From Tenebrio molitor (lineage: Eukaryota; Arthropoda; Insecta; Coleoptera; Tenebrionidae), in NCBI RefSeq assembly GCF_963966145.1, contig NC_091050.1, positions 10,416,001 through 10,480,000 of the forward strand: a stretch of 64,000 nt of DNA, in the 5' to 3' direction. Below, piece after piece: positions 10,326-21,500 of this stretch. Every line of letters starts with the position of its first letter. Within the stretch, counting starts at the first letter, position 1. Made by a program: the position numbers and the translations under genes. The notes beneath the pieces are model-generated. The model saw only the letters and a list, made by a program, of their open reading frames with translations. It was not told the origin of the DNA and did no database searches.

Positions 10326-10867
10326 ATGAATAAAAATAAGACCGATAAAACAAATTGTTGTGTTTTTGGCTGTAACACGTGCCGAAAAAACGAACCAGAA
10401 GCATGTTGCTATTTATTTCTGGATTGTGCGGTAAAAGCAAAATATGTTCTCATCGAAAATGTTTTTGGTTCTAAAGACCGAGTAGAGAAGGAAAACACAG
10501 GGAAGTGCTTTATTAAGGGGAAAAACTTCCTCTAATTATTATTATAACGGGTGACTATTAAAATTTTCACTTAGGGTTGGCTATGGATTATTCTTTGTTT
10601 TCCATTGCACCTTAGACACTGACAAGTTTGACATTTCAATAAATGTTTTTTCTCATTTATAGGTTATGTTTCAATTGTACTGACTGACATTTGTCGTTCG
10701 TTCTTGCGTGTGTCTAAAGTAACAGAAAAAATAAAAACTCGTTCAAAGCCAACTCCAAGTGAAAATTTTAATAGTCACCCGTTATGAAGGTCTGTGGAAA
10801 ACACTTTAAAAAAGAAGACTACATTTGTAAACGAAAAAAGAAAATGTCATTGACCTCCGTATTTTAA
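10326..10867 (+). pseudogene. THAP-domain gene fragment split by a MITE
   Basis: The first part (10326-10535) reads NCCVFGCN then ACCYLF, matching the first two zinc-binding cysteines and the aromatic core of a THAP DNA-binding finger. The second part (10787-10867) reads VCGKHFKKEDYIC, matching the closing Cys-x2-His-Phe of the same finger. Between them lies a 242-base inverted-repeat element and a stop codon. Without the insertion the first Cys and the Cys-x2-His would be about 68 residues apart, slightly longer than usual, so further decay is likely. THAP fingers occur in host transcription factors and at the N-terminus of P-element-type transposases; I cannot tell which this was. No downstream transposase or other domain was recognised. 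Confidence 0.55.
10544..10785. mobile_element. MITE inserted in the THAP fragment
   Basis: Terminal inverted repeats of about 38 bases, starting ATAACGGGTGACTATTAAAA and ending with its reverse complement, enclose about 165 AT-rich bases without coding content. Arms match almost perfectly. The target-site duplication is unclear (AT or TA), so superfamily is not assigned. No second copy is seen in the window. Confidence 0.85.
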
Positions 10868-11301
10868 TTATCTGTCAAATGAGTGTTTACTTACTGCGAA
10901 AAAACGTTCCAGGACAAAAAAATCCGAAAAAAATGATTTCGCGTTATTATTTAATTACAAATTAATTATCATACTTAAAAATAGTTATTTATTTAACGAG
11001 TTCGTGTGTAATTTTGGCTTTTTTTGGCATGAGTGGACCTGTTTAAAACTCGAGTGAAACGAGAGTTTTAAAGGTTCACGAGTGCCAAAAAAAGCCCAAA
11101 TTACACAAGAACGAGTTGAATACAACGGTTTTTTGTTCGACGAGCCCCTTAAAGGCTCCACATCGCTAAAAATCCTTAAAATTAGCTTGACGTTTCGTTT
11201 TGACAAGTTGTCAAATTTATCAAAATCCGTTCACACAGGAGAAAATTCTCAAATTCTGACAAATTCGAACAAAAAAAAAATAAAATGTCATTGACCTCCG
11301 T
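10843..11301. repeat. Spaced direct repeat around a hairpin
   Basis: AATGTCATTGACCTCCGT occurs exactly at 10843-10860 and 11284-11301. A further shared TTCCGAAAAAAAT-like block follows each copy about 65-85 bases later. The hairpin at 10995-11117 lies between them, so the two copies may be an old segmental duplication or ends of a larger element. Confidence 0.6.
10995..11117 (+). repeat. Long hairpin with direct CGAG tetramers (hairpin A)
   Basis: A 123-base inverted repeat. Arms pair almost completely, apart from three symmetric places where both arms carry CGAG, or TGAG, in the same orientation: 10997-11000 with 11112-11115, 11030-11033 (TGAG) with 11079-11082, and 11051-11054 with 11060-11063. 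Each pairing would give C-G, G-A, A-G, G-C. The tip loop is TGAAA. Both ends read AACGAGTT. See hairpins B, D, E and I for the same design. Confidence 0.88.
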
Positions 11302-12559
11302 TTAGGTGCCTACTAACCAACCAAAAGTCAAGCATTGCTTTAAAGTTGATTTTGTAGAAAAATTCCGAAAAAAATAACTCCATGTTTTTAGTATAAGCAC
11401 TTCGTGAGGGTTTGTGGAGCCTTAAATAGTATTTGAATGTTATATTTTGAAATTATTTATATTGGGAGACTACTTAAGGCACTTGTTTGTAGACATGATC
11501 CAAAATTTTCATACATACCTTGTTTCCACCACTTTAGTAACACATCAAATTAACAACTTCGCACACACTTTTTCGCCTTCCACAACACATCCGCTTTCTG
11601 CTGTTGCCTCTAATAAACTAAAGTTTTGTATAACCTTAAAAAAAGCCATCACAAAAACCGATTTCAGGTAAAACCAACTTATTTTAAAAAATAATGCACA
11701 GACATCAGCCGGGTCGAACAGGAGTATGACTTGGCAACAGTAGCTCAGTGGCGCCCCCAACCGTAGCCGAAATCGCCAATAGATGAGTTAACACTAATTA
11801 ACGATGATACTAAAAACAAAACACCTAATTCTTTTTGTTGTGAATGATTTTATTGTGATTGTTTCCACTTTTGTTGTGTTGAATTTGTTGCAAACTAATT
11901 ACACTGGCCTAATCTTTTTGTTGTGATTGTTTTTACTTCTGTTGTGTTGGATTTGCTGCCAGCTAATTAATTACAGTGGCATTAAAATGATCAAATTGGC
12001 GCAACATCGGAGCTGGGTCTGTATTCCCACGGATTAAAGCGTCTTTTATTTATTGCACATTATACTAAACAGTGGTTTAGTGTTACTCATTGTTTATGGC
12101 ACTTCAAGAAACAAAGTGAATCATTTACAATGTTTTGTCTATTATACTTATTAGGGTGACGGGGTGTTCAATTACTGAACTTTAATAGGGGTGATTTTAA
12201 GGTCGACAATCGTTGCTGCTGCGTTCAGTAGTAATATTTCAACCCCCCTGGACCAGTGAAATATGCTGGTTTGGGCTCCTGCGGTGCTATGCGTGTTAGC
12301 CAAGGGTGATTTTTTTAGGATGACCACTCGTGCCGCACTGATCCACCGTGACGTTCTCATGACTTCATTACATTAATGAAGGACCTTTAGAGTGTGCAGG
12401 AAGCATCGCTACAACAAAAAATCACTCCGAAGGAAGGCGAAGCTTCAAGGAAATAATAATGAAGAATAAAGGAACTGTTAATTTTGCAAGATAAATTTTG
12501 TGTCAATCGTGACAAAAAAAAAAGATTCAAATGAAGATGACAAGGTTGTATCTTTATGC
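11118..12559. other. AT-rich sequence with a short tandem duplication
   Basis: No gene seen. Two diverged tandem copies of about 75 bases (11832-11907 and 11911-11981) share TTTTTGTTGTGA, TTTTGTTGTGTTG-like and CTAATTA blocks. GGCTCCACA near 11153 and its complement near 11414 form a weak inverted pair of unknown meaning. Confidence 0.4.
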
Positions 12560-12831
12560 TGTTGTTTTGGGATAATGGGAGGCCATAGAAATTTTGCATT
12601 TATAATTTGGTAGTAAAGCTGTCTGTTGAATTAGGTTATGTTTTTCTAAGTTTGAGGTTATAAATAGCGTCAATGTCTAGTGCATTGTTGTCAGTTTTAT
12701 TTGTTCGCAATAGAAAAATACTCAGACATGGCGGGAAAAGGTCCGCATGTCAAGCACTTTAGTGACGGAAATCAAACAGTGTCCAACGTTAAAAAATTAA
12801 CCATGACCTTCCATTACGCCAAAACAACGTG
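12560..12831 (+). mobile_element. TATA-bearing MITE family, copy 1
   Basis: Ends are inverted repeats of the form GTTTTGGCATAATGGGAGGC and its complement. Two related copies lie at 48291-48589 and 52079-52330. All three conserve TATAAATAG (here 12659-12667) followed 34 bases on by TCAGT (12691-12695), the spacing of an insect TATA-Initiator core promoter. In this copy an ATG with 34 codons follows, but the ORF is not kept in the other copies, so it is probably not a gene. Confidence 0.85.
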
Positions 12832-13377
12832 AACGGTGTTTATGTAAGTTTGAAATTTTAAATTCCTTTAGAATTTATTCAAACCCATTTTTATTAGCAA
12901 GAGATCTTCTTAGAAACATGTAAATCTGGACAAATAGATAAATATCCTGTTTTGAATTGCAACAGAAGTAAGAAGAGCTTCTAAAGAGACGAAATTACTG
13001 CAACATCGTATATGTAAAATAATTTAAATTGTGTTAGAATTTATTCAGATCCACTTTTTAGAAACATAATTTACAACTAGATTGTTAATATGTATGTATT
13101 AATTATAATAAATAAAAAATATAAACATTGATCATTCTTGCAAATAAAGTTTTTTATTCGGAATCGTATTGTAATATGCACATTCCTAACCTTATACGAG
13201 GGCGGAAAGTTAACCATTCCTTTTTATCTTTACTTCCCTCTCTTGGTCAGTAATAGGCCACTTTCCGCCCTGTTATGACGTTTTTCCAGTGGCGTACACG
13301 AATTGTCGAAAAACGGTAGAAATGAAACTTCATCAAATTAATTGTTGATTTGCTAAAAATGTAATGATTCCGAATAA

Positions 13378-13513
13378 AATAGTATACAAACCTCGGTGGG
13401 AAGGTGTTTCCTTCCTGTCTCGAGCATTAGTTCACCTCGGCTACGCCTTGGTAAACTATCTTAGCTCTCGACAGGAATGAAACACTTTCCACCTCGGTAT
13501 GTAATCTACTATT
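13378..13513 (-). repeat. Long hairpin with direct CGAG tetramers (hairpin B)
   Basis: A 136-base inverted repeat ending AATAGTA and TACTATT. On the minus strand CGAG stands in the same orientation in both arms. On plus coordinates, CTCG at 13392-13395 faces CTCG at 13493-13496, 13419-13422 faces 13467-13470, and at the tip 13436-13439 faces CTTG 13447-13450. Everything around them pairs, including 7-10 base runs. The tip loop on the minus strand is GTA closed by C-G. The ends and length match hairpin E. Confidence 0.9.
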
Positions 13514-14890
13514 TGTGGTTTACAACAAAAGCAAAAAAATTATTCGATCATTTTCATTAAAGAAATAAAAAGTGTAAATCTACAATGTCTGTTAATTTTA
13601 TTTGCAATAAAAATGAAAGAAAAAACCATTGCACATTCACGTCGAAATGTTTTAAATTGTATAATTTAAACTGCAAAATTATCATAATGATTAAATAAGT
13701 GGAACTACAGTTAAAATTAGCCTATCATATTTTGCATTAAAAAAACGAAAACGTTCATTATCAGTCAATATGGTTGATTAGGCACGATCGAGTAACTGTT
13801 TCTCACAGAAACAAACCAATATCGTCCTGCCTACCCTCAAATTGCATATCCGAAGTGGAATCCTGCCGGGATGATGGCAGATAAGAACGCAGAGACCACC
13901 CCGTTCACACGCAATCGAACGACCGCAGCTTATCCATCTGCACAAAAGGCAATAAACCGACAATTTTACGAATTCAAATACGTTTTGTTAACCATTTTAT
14001 CGCCGTTTCGACGTCCCTCTTTGCGTTCATCGACCAAACAAAAAAAACACCATCCCAGCGAATTTTCTAAGGCGAAAATGTGGTTTCATTAGATAGTAAT
14101 TTTATTTGTACAAACATGAATATTTGTCGCCCCATGAAATAAACCTGTGATGTTATGACACGTTTTTACGTTGGCTTGCGTCTTCATTTTAATGTCGCAT
14201 GGAGCACCGTGGCGGTTTGAAAAGATCCGTCTTATCTGCAATCAACATCTTAATTCTTAAATATACAAGAGTATTTATGGTGGTAATTATTTTTAACCAA
14301 TGCCGCACGGGTTTAAATAAGTTGAAAGATTTTTAAAACTGATAATCGGGTGGCAAACTTATTGTTATTGTGCTTGATGGTGTTAACATCGGACCTATCG
14401 TCTGACGAATCTATAAAATTTAATTGACTCTGTTCCACTGCGGGTCGACAGTACTGTAACATTTGCAAGTGATTAGAGCGGCACGAAGCTTGTGCCCGTT
14501 ATCGAAGAGATCCAAGCTGAAAGACCGCAATGTAGAAGTTTGTGCGATCGCAGATGGTTAATTATGTCGATCAATCCAAAGTCGGCGAGTTTAGATAAGA
14601 AAAGGTGGCAAGAAACGGCGAGAATGTGTAAGAAGTGTGTGATAAGAGGCAATTATTGCAGGGTAGTCCGATTCGGCTAATTGCGGATAGAGTAAGTCAC
14701 TTATCGCAGCCGATAGCGCTGACCGTTTACCAGGAAATAGATGGGGGTCGTCACTTATGAAGAGGATGCTCTGTGTACTGTTACAAAACCATAAGGCGGA
14801 ACTGATAGTGAAATCAATATAGGTAATTCCCCATCAGTCCTCCGCCAAAAACCAAACCAGACTTTGTACTATGACTGGCACAAACTGTAC
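13514..14890. other. Unassigned sequence, no gene seen
   Basis: No recognisable ORF. It lies downstream of the eL13-like gene, which reads toward it from the right. Confidence 0.4.
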
Positions 14891-14921
14891 TTTATTACTA
14901 CCAACAGAATACAAACCACAC

Positions 14922-15521
14922 TTAATTACCAGTTTTACCATCAAGAGCGTCACTCTTGATTTGCTTCCTCTTGATTCTCACCCCAGCGTACTTGGCGTCG
15001 CATCTTGCCCGCCTCAGTGTGACATAAGCTTGAAACTTCTTCTCCTCATCAGTCACACTCCTGATTTTGACTCTAGTCTGAGCAGGTCTCACCTTGTTCA
15101 AACTCTTGCCATCATCAGTCTTGACAACCTGCTTGGCGTTGACAGGAAACACGACAAGTCTGTCTTTGTACTCTCTCAGTCTCTGTACGTTGCGCTCAAG
15201 AGACTCCAAACAGCGATTCTTCCTTCTGTGATCAACCGCAATACCAACGGTGCGCGCATACTTCGCGTTCAGACCCGCTCTTTTCAACTCTTGCAAAGTA
15301 AATCCGCGTCCCACGCGACTCTTCTTGTTGTAGCGTACGGTGGGACACTGTACCATGGGTCTAAGGAGCTGGACGGGACCCGGAGCCGCTTTCGTCAGCT
15401 TCCTGGCGCGGAGGATTTTGCGCCGGAGCTTCTTCATGGGTTGGTCGAACCAAGTCTTGACTCTGCGTTGCCATTTCTTGTGGAAGTGGCCATTAGGAAT
15501 CATATTATTGTGACGGACCAT
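14922..15521 (-). CDS. RpL13: Ribosomal protein eL13-like, intronless and diverged
   Basis: 199 residues in one uninterrupted exon. eL13 is a structural protein of the large ribosomal subunit. Visible family marks: HFHKKWQRRVKTWFDQP (13-29), PMVQCPTVRY, GRGFTLQELKRAGL, ARTVGIAVDHRR, ESLERNVQRLREYK and, near the end, TDEEKKFQAYVTLRRAR. The family usually has about 205-220 residues; here the stretch before TDEEKK is shorter and the basic C-terminal tail differs. Ribosomal proteins are normally far more conserved, so this may be a retrocopy or diverged paralogue rather than the only eL13 gene. The reading frame is intact. AATAAA on the minus strand at 14896-14891 follows the stop by 25 bases. 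CTTTGCG and CTTTTAAAG upstream hint at a pyrimidine-rich start. The ATG at 15521 is the only one that fits the domain start; the MI at 7-8 matches the family's MIPNGH. Confidence 0.82.
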   Translation of the reverse strand: MVRHNNMIPNGHFHKKWQRRVKTWFDQPMKKLRRKILRARKLTKAAPGPVQLLRPMVQCPTVRYNKKSRVGRGFTLQELKRAGLNAKYARTVGIAVDHRRKNRCLESLERNVQRLREYKDRLVVFPVNAKQVVKTDDGKSLNKVRPAQTRVKIRSVTDEEKKFQAYVTLRRARCDAKYAGVRIKRKQIKSDALDGKTGN

Positions 15522-18500
15522 GCTGCAACTTTAAAAGACGCTAATACGCAAAGATGGTGGACGTGACATAACCTCAAAAGCGATTTCTAGAGTTTTTAAA
15601 CGAATCCGGGCATGTTTGGATAAAAGGGGACGAGGAAAGCAAGGGGCAACTTACGAAGTTGTGTCTCGTTGGAATTGAGAAGTTGATTTGGTTTTTTAAA
15701 CGATTTTTCAGCAGTCTTGACCGGCGAAAGATGCACACTCGATGGGGTATTAATTTGTGACGTGGAGGTGGTGGCCAATGAAATCAAGCAATTAATGGCG
15801 CGGTTTTTGAATTTGTCTTGTAAATTTTTGTTATATTTCTAGTTCAGCAACGGAAGTTGTGTTTTAATTAATAAAACGGGAAAAAGCACACCGGTAGAGC
15901 TGCTCAGCTGCTTTGCCTTCAGGACATCTGCCATGTCCTTTACCTCAGTTGGAGTTCGCTCTGCGTTATGTAATAAATGTAACGTTAACACAATTGTCCG
16001 GTCGCGATAATTTTATGAGACTTTTCTGCTGCAACGTCCTTCGTGGATTATCAATTTTGCGCCTTCTGCGACTGCATCCTGGCTCTCATTGCAGTAATAA
16101 TAATAATTCGTTACGAAACGTGACTTATCGGACACGATCACTTAAGAAAGTTTAAGAATGAATCGTGTATCAGATGGACCGATACGATCTTCCAGCCTAG
16201 CAAAATATTAAAGGGTTGCAGCTTGTGTTGCCTTAACACCTAATGATCTCGACCGCTCAGTTTGAATCCTGACGGTTTCAGATATGATCTTGTGCAGCAC
16301 TCGACTGAAATACATTTATGCAACGCGATGTTCAATCACTGGACAAAAATAAAGTCTTCGATTATTAATTGTTTTTGTTGGCGAGACAGACAACCACACA
16401 CGTGGACGATACAGAGTTGTACTTTCGGCTTGCACAACAGCTTTCAGCTTTCGTTAAAAAAAGAAAGCAACGGATTAGCTGGATTTGTCATAAATTCAGC
16501 CGATTAGACTGTGCCTATTTTTACCAGTGTTAATATGTAAAACAGTAAAATTTCCCCTTCGCGAAGATAGTAATTGTAATAGAAACCACCTGTACGAGCT
16601 TATCAAAATGCAATTTCTACTCCGTACATGCGGGCACGTGTCACAGTTTATTTTCAGTTTTTAATGCTTTTTTGTGTATTAAGTGCTGACTGGGGAGCCA
16701 CAACTCGTCCTTAATTAGATGATTCATCTTAAACAAGCATGTTTATTAACAATGGAGCATTTATGAACTAGATTTTATCGTTTATTGGTGCTTCTGGCCG
16801 GTGATGTATGGGCGCCAGGCTTTATTTACAAATGTCGCGATCTGTCCATTATTCCAAATAAAAGAGATTTCTCTTCGGTCTGAGGAATGCGCGATTTGTC
16901 AAAAAAGTCCAATACTAGCAACCAGGAATTTTTATAGCTTTTTTTAAATCATGCAATAATGGATGCCATCAAGCTTAACTACGAGTACACTCCTCATCTG
17001 CTACAAATATATTTTTAATTTTATTTTGAAAAAAAATAAATTCAATTGCAAGCATTCGGGGCACTTTTCCAGATTCCGCAATATTATCGGAAATTTTTAT
17101 ATTATAAAACAAAAATGTTTATGTAATTATGTTATTAATATAAGCTCTTTCTTATAATTCAGAGAAACGCTAATAAAGCTGCGCCAATATATTTTCCTTT
17201 CAGCATACACAGAATTGTTTTGCATTATTTATTTAGGTATCAAAAGAAAATGTGGGCTTAGACATATTATTAGAGAAAGAATATTTTTGAAATTTTATAA
17301 CCCAATTTTTATAGACATTTTTTAAACTCTAACGACGTGAAAGTGTTCCTAATTAATGAAATAATGTATTTTATTATTACATATCACAACTGAAAATTAG
17401 TGGTCAAGGAGGCCGTGTTTTCTCTTCATTTTTATTAGGTATGTTTTGGAATTTCCTTCAGATACATAACCTCACTTTCACCACTATTTTATTGTGAATT
17501 AAATCATTAATTTAAATCAATTTTAAAATAAAAACCATCACCAGAAACACTCGTTGGTGACTTTTCAAAGGAAGTGTTTTTGCACCACTGCTTGTTCGCT
17601 GAATATTTGACGTTTGACGTCTACGACATACGTTAACGGAAACAAAAGCAAGCATCAGACAACAAAATAATTAAAAATTCGGAAAAGCTGTACGAACCAA
17701 TTTTGTGATATATTTTAACGGATTTGTTGGTCGTTTCTGTCTAACTAGGCATGCAATAATACTTTTAGTTCAATCATCTTGACTTCTTTATTTTCAGAAA
17801 TACCAACCATTCATATGACTGTCTAACAATACAGTTTTATCAGATTCAAAAACTATTCTTCGTATTTGTGATAGTATCACAGTTGGAAGAGCAAAAATCC
17901 CACCTCTTGGCTTCACTTATTATTGTAATTACAATGTATAAATACTGAGATAACAATCGTATGTTACAGGCTTGACTACTGAAAAATGTCTCAGTCTAAG
18001 CAATCAGATTCATACCGTATGCTCGAAAAAAATACAAATTCCCTTTCTAGACCACTGATATAGAAACTCCATTTCTTTCCTTCGTAAGTGGACCAGTAAA
18101 CTGCGAATTTGTGTAGAGAATTATCACCCCGCTCTGATTTAAACATTTACAAAATGGCCAGATAAGTGGTTTGTCTAATTATCATAAAACTTGAACGCAA
18201 TAAACAAGCAACACTGCAATTTTGTCGCCAAATGTACCGACTCCTGTCGAAAACCAATATCTTTTATTTGTTTTTAATGATATATCTGGAGAGATAAGCT
18301 CAATCGAGCTCGCTACACGATAATTATTTCGTGGAGTGGTCGCGGTCTACATCAGGCGTTCACATTCTTCAGATAGCAGAGCACTAAACCCAAACTTGTC
18401 TAGTAGTAATGTCGAGGAAATTTACAACCAAGAATGAAAATGCAAACAGCAAAATCAACCAACAACAGACAAGGGTAGAATGACAGACTGAAATGGGTCT

Positions 18501-21500
18501 TTGCGAAGAAGGTAGTACAAAACGATCTAAGACCTGACTACGTTTTTCACGGCCTACAATACTTCAGTAAAAAATAATTTTTATGGACAGATTTATTCAC
18601 TTAGATTCTAAGCCTTTTTGGTAATTTTTAACGCCCCTCAGGCCACATTTACCATTCTATTTCTAATAATAATGAAGGTGTAAAAAAGCGTGTCCGCGGC
18701 GCAGATGCAGCCGCCTCGTTTTATTTTGATGCAAGTTTTATTACAGTTTATCCAAGTTCACTTTTATTTCCTTTCGAGTTGTCGTGCTCACTTTTGCACT
18801 TGTCCTACCGCAACTGGCGAGATGTTACCATGGTCAAGGTAAGCTGGTCAGCTGTTGCAGCTTTTTCAGGAGTATTTTTACCCCACCTGAAATTCTAACG
18901 TCAGATGTAACGACCGCGGCACAGGTCAGGACTCGACCGCAAATTATTTAATTAACAAACAATCGCAGTAATTGATCGAGCAGATGTGCTGAAATTGCCA
19001 GTCCTGAGATACGACCGACTCCCGTAAACGTTTTCTAATTGAGTTAAACGCAAGACAGTAAATTACGAGGAGCATTGATAGCGGCCGCACTAAACAACTG
19101 TCAAAACATTTTTACGAGGTGTCCTGAAAAATCCTGCTGGAGCTAAACGAAGCTTTACACCTGCAACACCAATTACATCCAGCGAGTGAGTTATTGCAAC
19201 AATTCCACTTCGATTTTGACGCTGCCATTTATTCACGACCGCACTACAAATTCCACCCATCAAGAAATTAATCTATTAGTGTGACGCGGCTCATTTCTCT
19301 CGGTACTGCTCTGCGCGCGAGATAGCTGCATCCTGCAGACTGCAATAGACAAGTCCATTACCATTAACTAGCACCAGCAGACAGGAAGGAGTGCGCTAAC
19401 CTAAAAACCTAGAACAGGCGTCTAGCGTGAGTCTAGCGGTCTCCGGTACTAGTTCTAACTCGTCTACCATGACCGTAGAACTGCAACCGACATCATCATC
19501 GCTCTCGCACACAAGTCTAGACTTTTTCCAGTTGGTAGGTACTACAAACTGAACATGTAAATCATTTCCTGCAGGTCGGTACTTGTTGCGATAGATTTTA
19601 CATCACTCTGCAGGAAGTTCTAATTCAAGTACCTCTTCATTTTTTCTACTTTTGTACCATCTTGGTATCACAAATAGAAATTTCAGTTCTACATAGCTCT
19701 TTCAGTACTCCTTTTTTATCAGACACTTATTTTTTAACACGGTACCACAGAAAGAAATGTTTGGGACAGCGTGTCACAAGTGTGTAGTGCAGATGTTTTT
19801 TATTGTGAAGGAATTGATACATAGTCTCCTTCTAATTAAGGTACTCATTTCTGAGTTGTGAAGAAATAAGTTAGTTAGTACCGTTCCAGTTTTAGAAAAC
19901 TTCCGATTTTGGTTCTGTTCTAGTACCAGTAAATTCCAAAGTTTCAATTCTATCTGATATTTTTACGTTGCAGTAGTACCTTTCGTTGTTGTTGTTCAAA
20001 GCACCTACGCCAATGCTTTCCTCTCAACTGGCAGCATTTTGCAATCACACCTCGTGCTATAAATCATGCGTCTAATAATTATTACAAGTTTTTACGTCAA
20101 GTAGAAGCTGCTGTAATAAAATTAATACATTCGAAGCCTACGCATCTTAGGTGAAATGGCAACTGACAGATTCTTGCAGATTCGACCTATCGGTACCACC
20201 AGATAAATTCTGCACTGACAAATTATGAATTATTTATTTTATTCTTTCGTAAATTATCACATTTGTTGTTAACATCAAGACACACTGACTCCATACAGGT
20301 TTCCATTTACGGTCGGGCTTATTTGTCAAATTGTGCTGTGAGCGGTCTCACATGAAAAACTGCAGAATCTCGACTAAATCAATTTTGTCTCCTTGTAAGG
20401 AAGAATTTTGTGCGTAAATAGCAGTCCTTGTAAGGCTCCGCGAAGCCTCTAATACAATAGAATTATTTCGAAAGAATGTGCGCAATTTCACGTGTCGAAT
20501 AAATTATGTAGTAAGAATGCATTCGTTTTCTATGCGCACCTTTCTAACAAGTACGTACGCTAGATACCTTTAATGTTGGAGTAATTACGGTCGTGTGCCA
20601 GGCATGAGGGTACAGGTGATAACATTTTTTCCAGTTCGTAACGTGCGCTAACCTGTTTAACGGTTGGCACTATTGATTGATATCGCCTTTCCATGAACAC
20701 ACGAGTGGAAGCGTCGCGTCTTAGCTTACTGTCACCGGTCGAGTCGAGCTGCGACGCGCTCCCGACGGTCACAGCCTAGCACGCTTATCGCACCATCCAT
20801 TCACACCTCGGGAGCTTGTTCTAAACGAGCGTAAAAAAACCGCATGTTTGTTTGATGAATAGATCGACCACCTCAAAGCCGGCTCAAGCTGTGAAATATT
20901 ATCACTTTATTATTCTTAAGAATCTAATCGGCGTCAAATCTGACGTCTCAATAGAAGACGGGGGGCGAGTGAAAAAAGGTGCAAAAGGGTTAGTGGCGCA
21001 ACGCATCTGATCTCACGTCAGGACATAACGGTAGCGCGTTATCAGATAAAGGACGAGGAATTCCTGAAAAATCCGGATTCAGGCGGCCGCCAGGTACTCG
21101 GGAGTCAACAGGGGGGCGAGCTAACCCTTCATTACGGATAAATGCCGAATAACAAGGGTTAAATTACACTATTGTGTGCGCCACTTAAGCGACTCCTGTA
21201 CAATCACAGTCGGCAAACTGTTATGGGAAAGTGGAGTCGGGAGGAAAATAAAATGGGAACGAATTTGGTCAAGGGTGCATCCTCCAATTAACTACAAGCG
21301 GATGTGTCTCAAACACCTGCAAACTAGTGTAATGGCGAGCTTTGCAAATCACTCGAACAATTACTGTTTGCCAATAAGTCAGGCTTAATCGTAAATTTTG
21401 ACAAATCATTCGCTTCACGTGGCTCGATTGCTATGCAACGACAGAAGCTGCAGTTCTTGTTAAATATGTTAACGCCATACATACTGGACAAGTGCTCAAG

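Noticed and set aside
11741..11775. GTAGCTCAGTGG resembling a tRNA D-arm
   Set aside because: No acceptor stem, anticodon arm or T-arm can be built around it.
12730..12834. 34-codon ORF starting MAGKGPHVKHF in the first TATA-bearing MITE
   Set aside because: The ATG and frame are absent from the other two copies.
14871..15566. Open frame of 231 codons on the plus strand over the eL13-like gene
   Set aside because: It is the antisense of a recognisable ribosomal protein and has no motif of its own.
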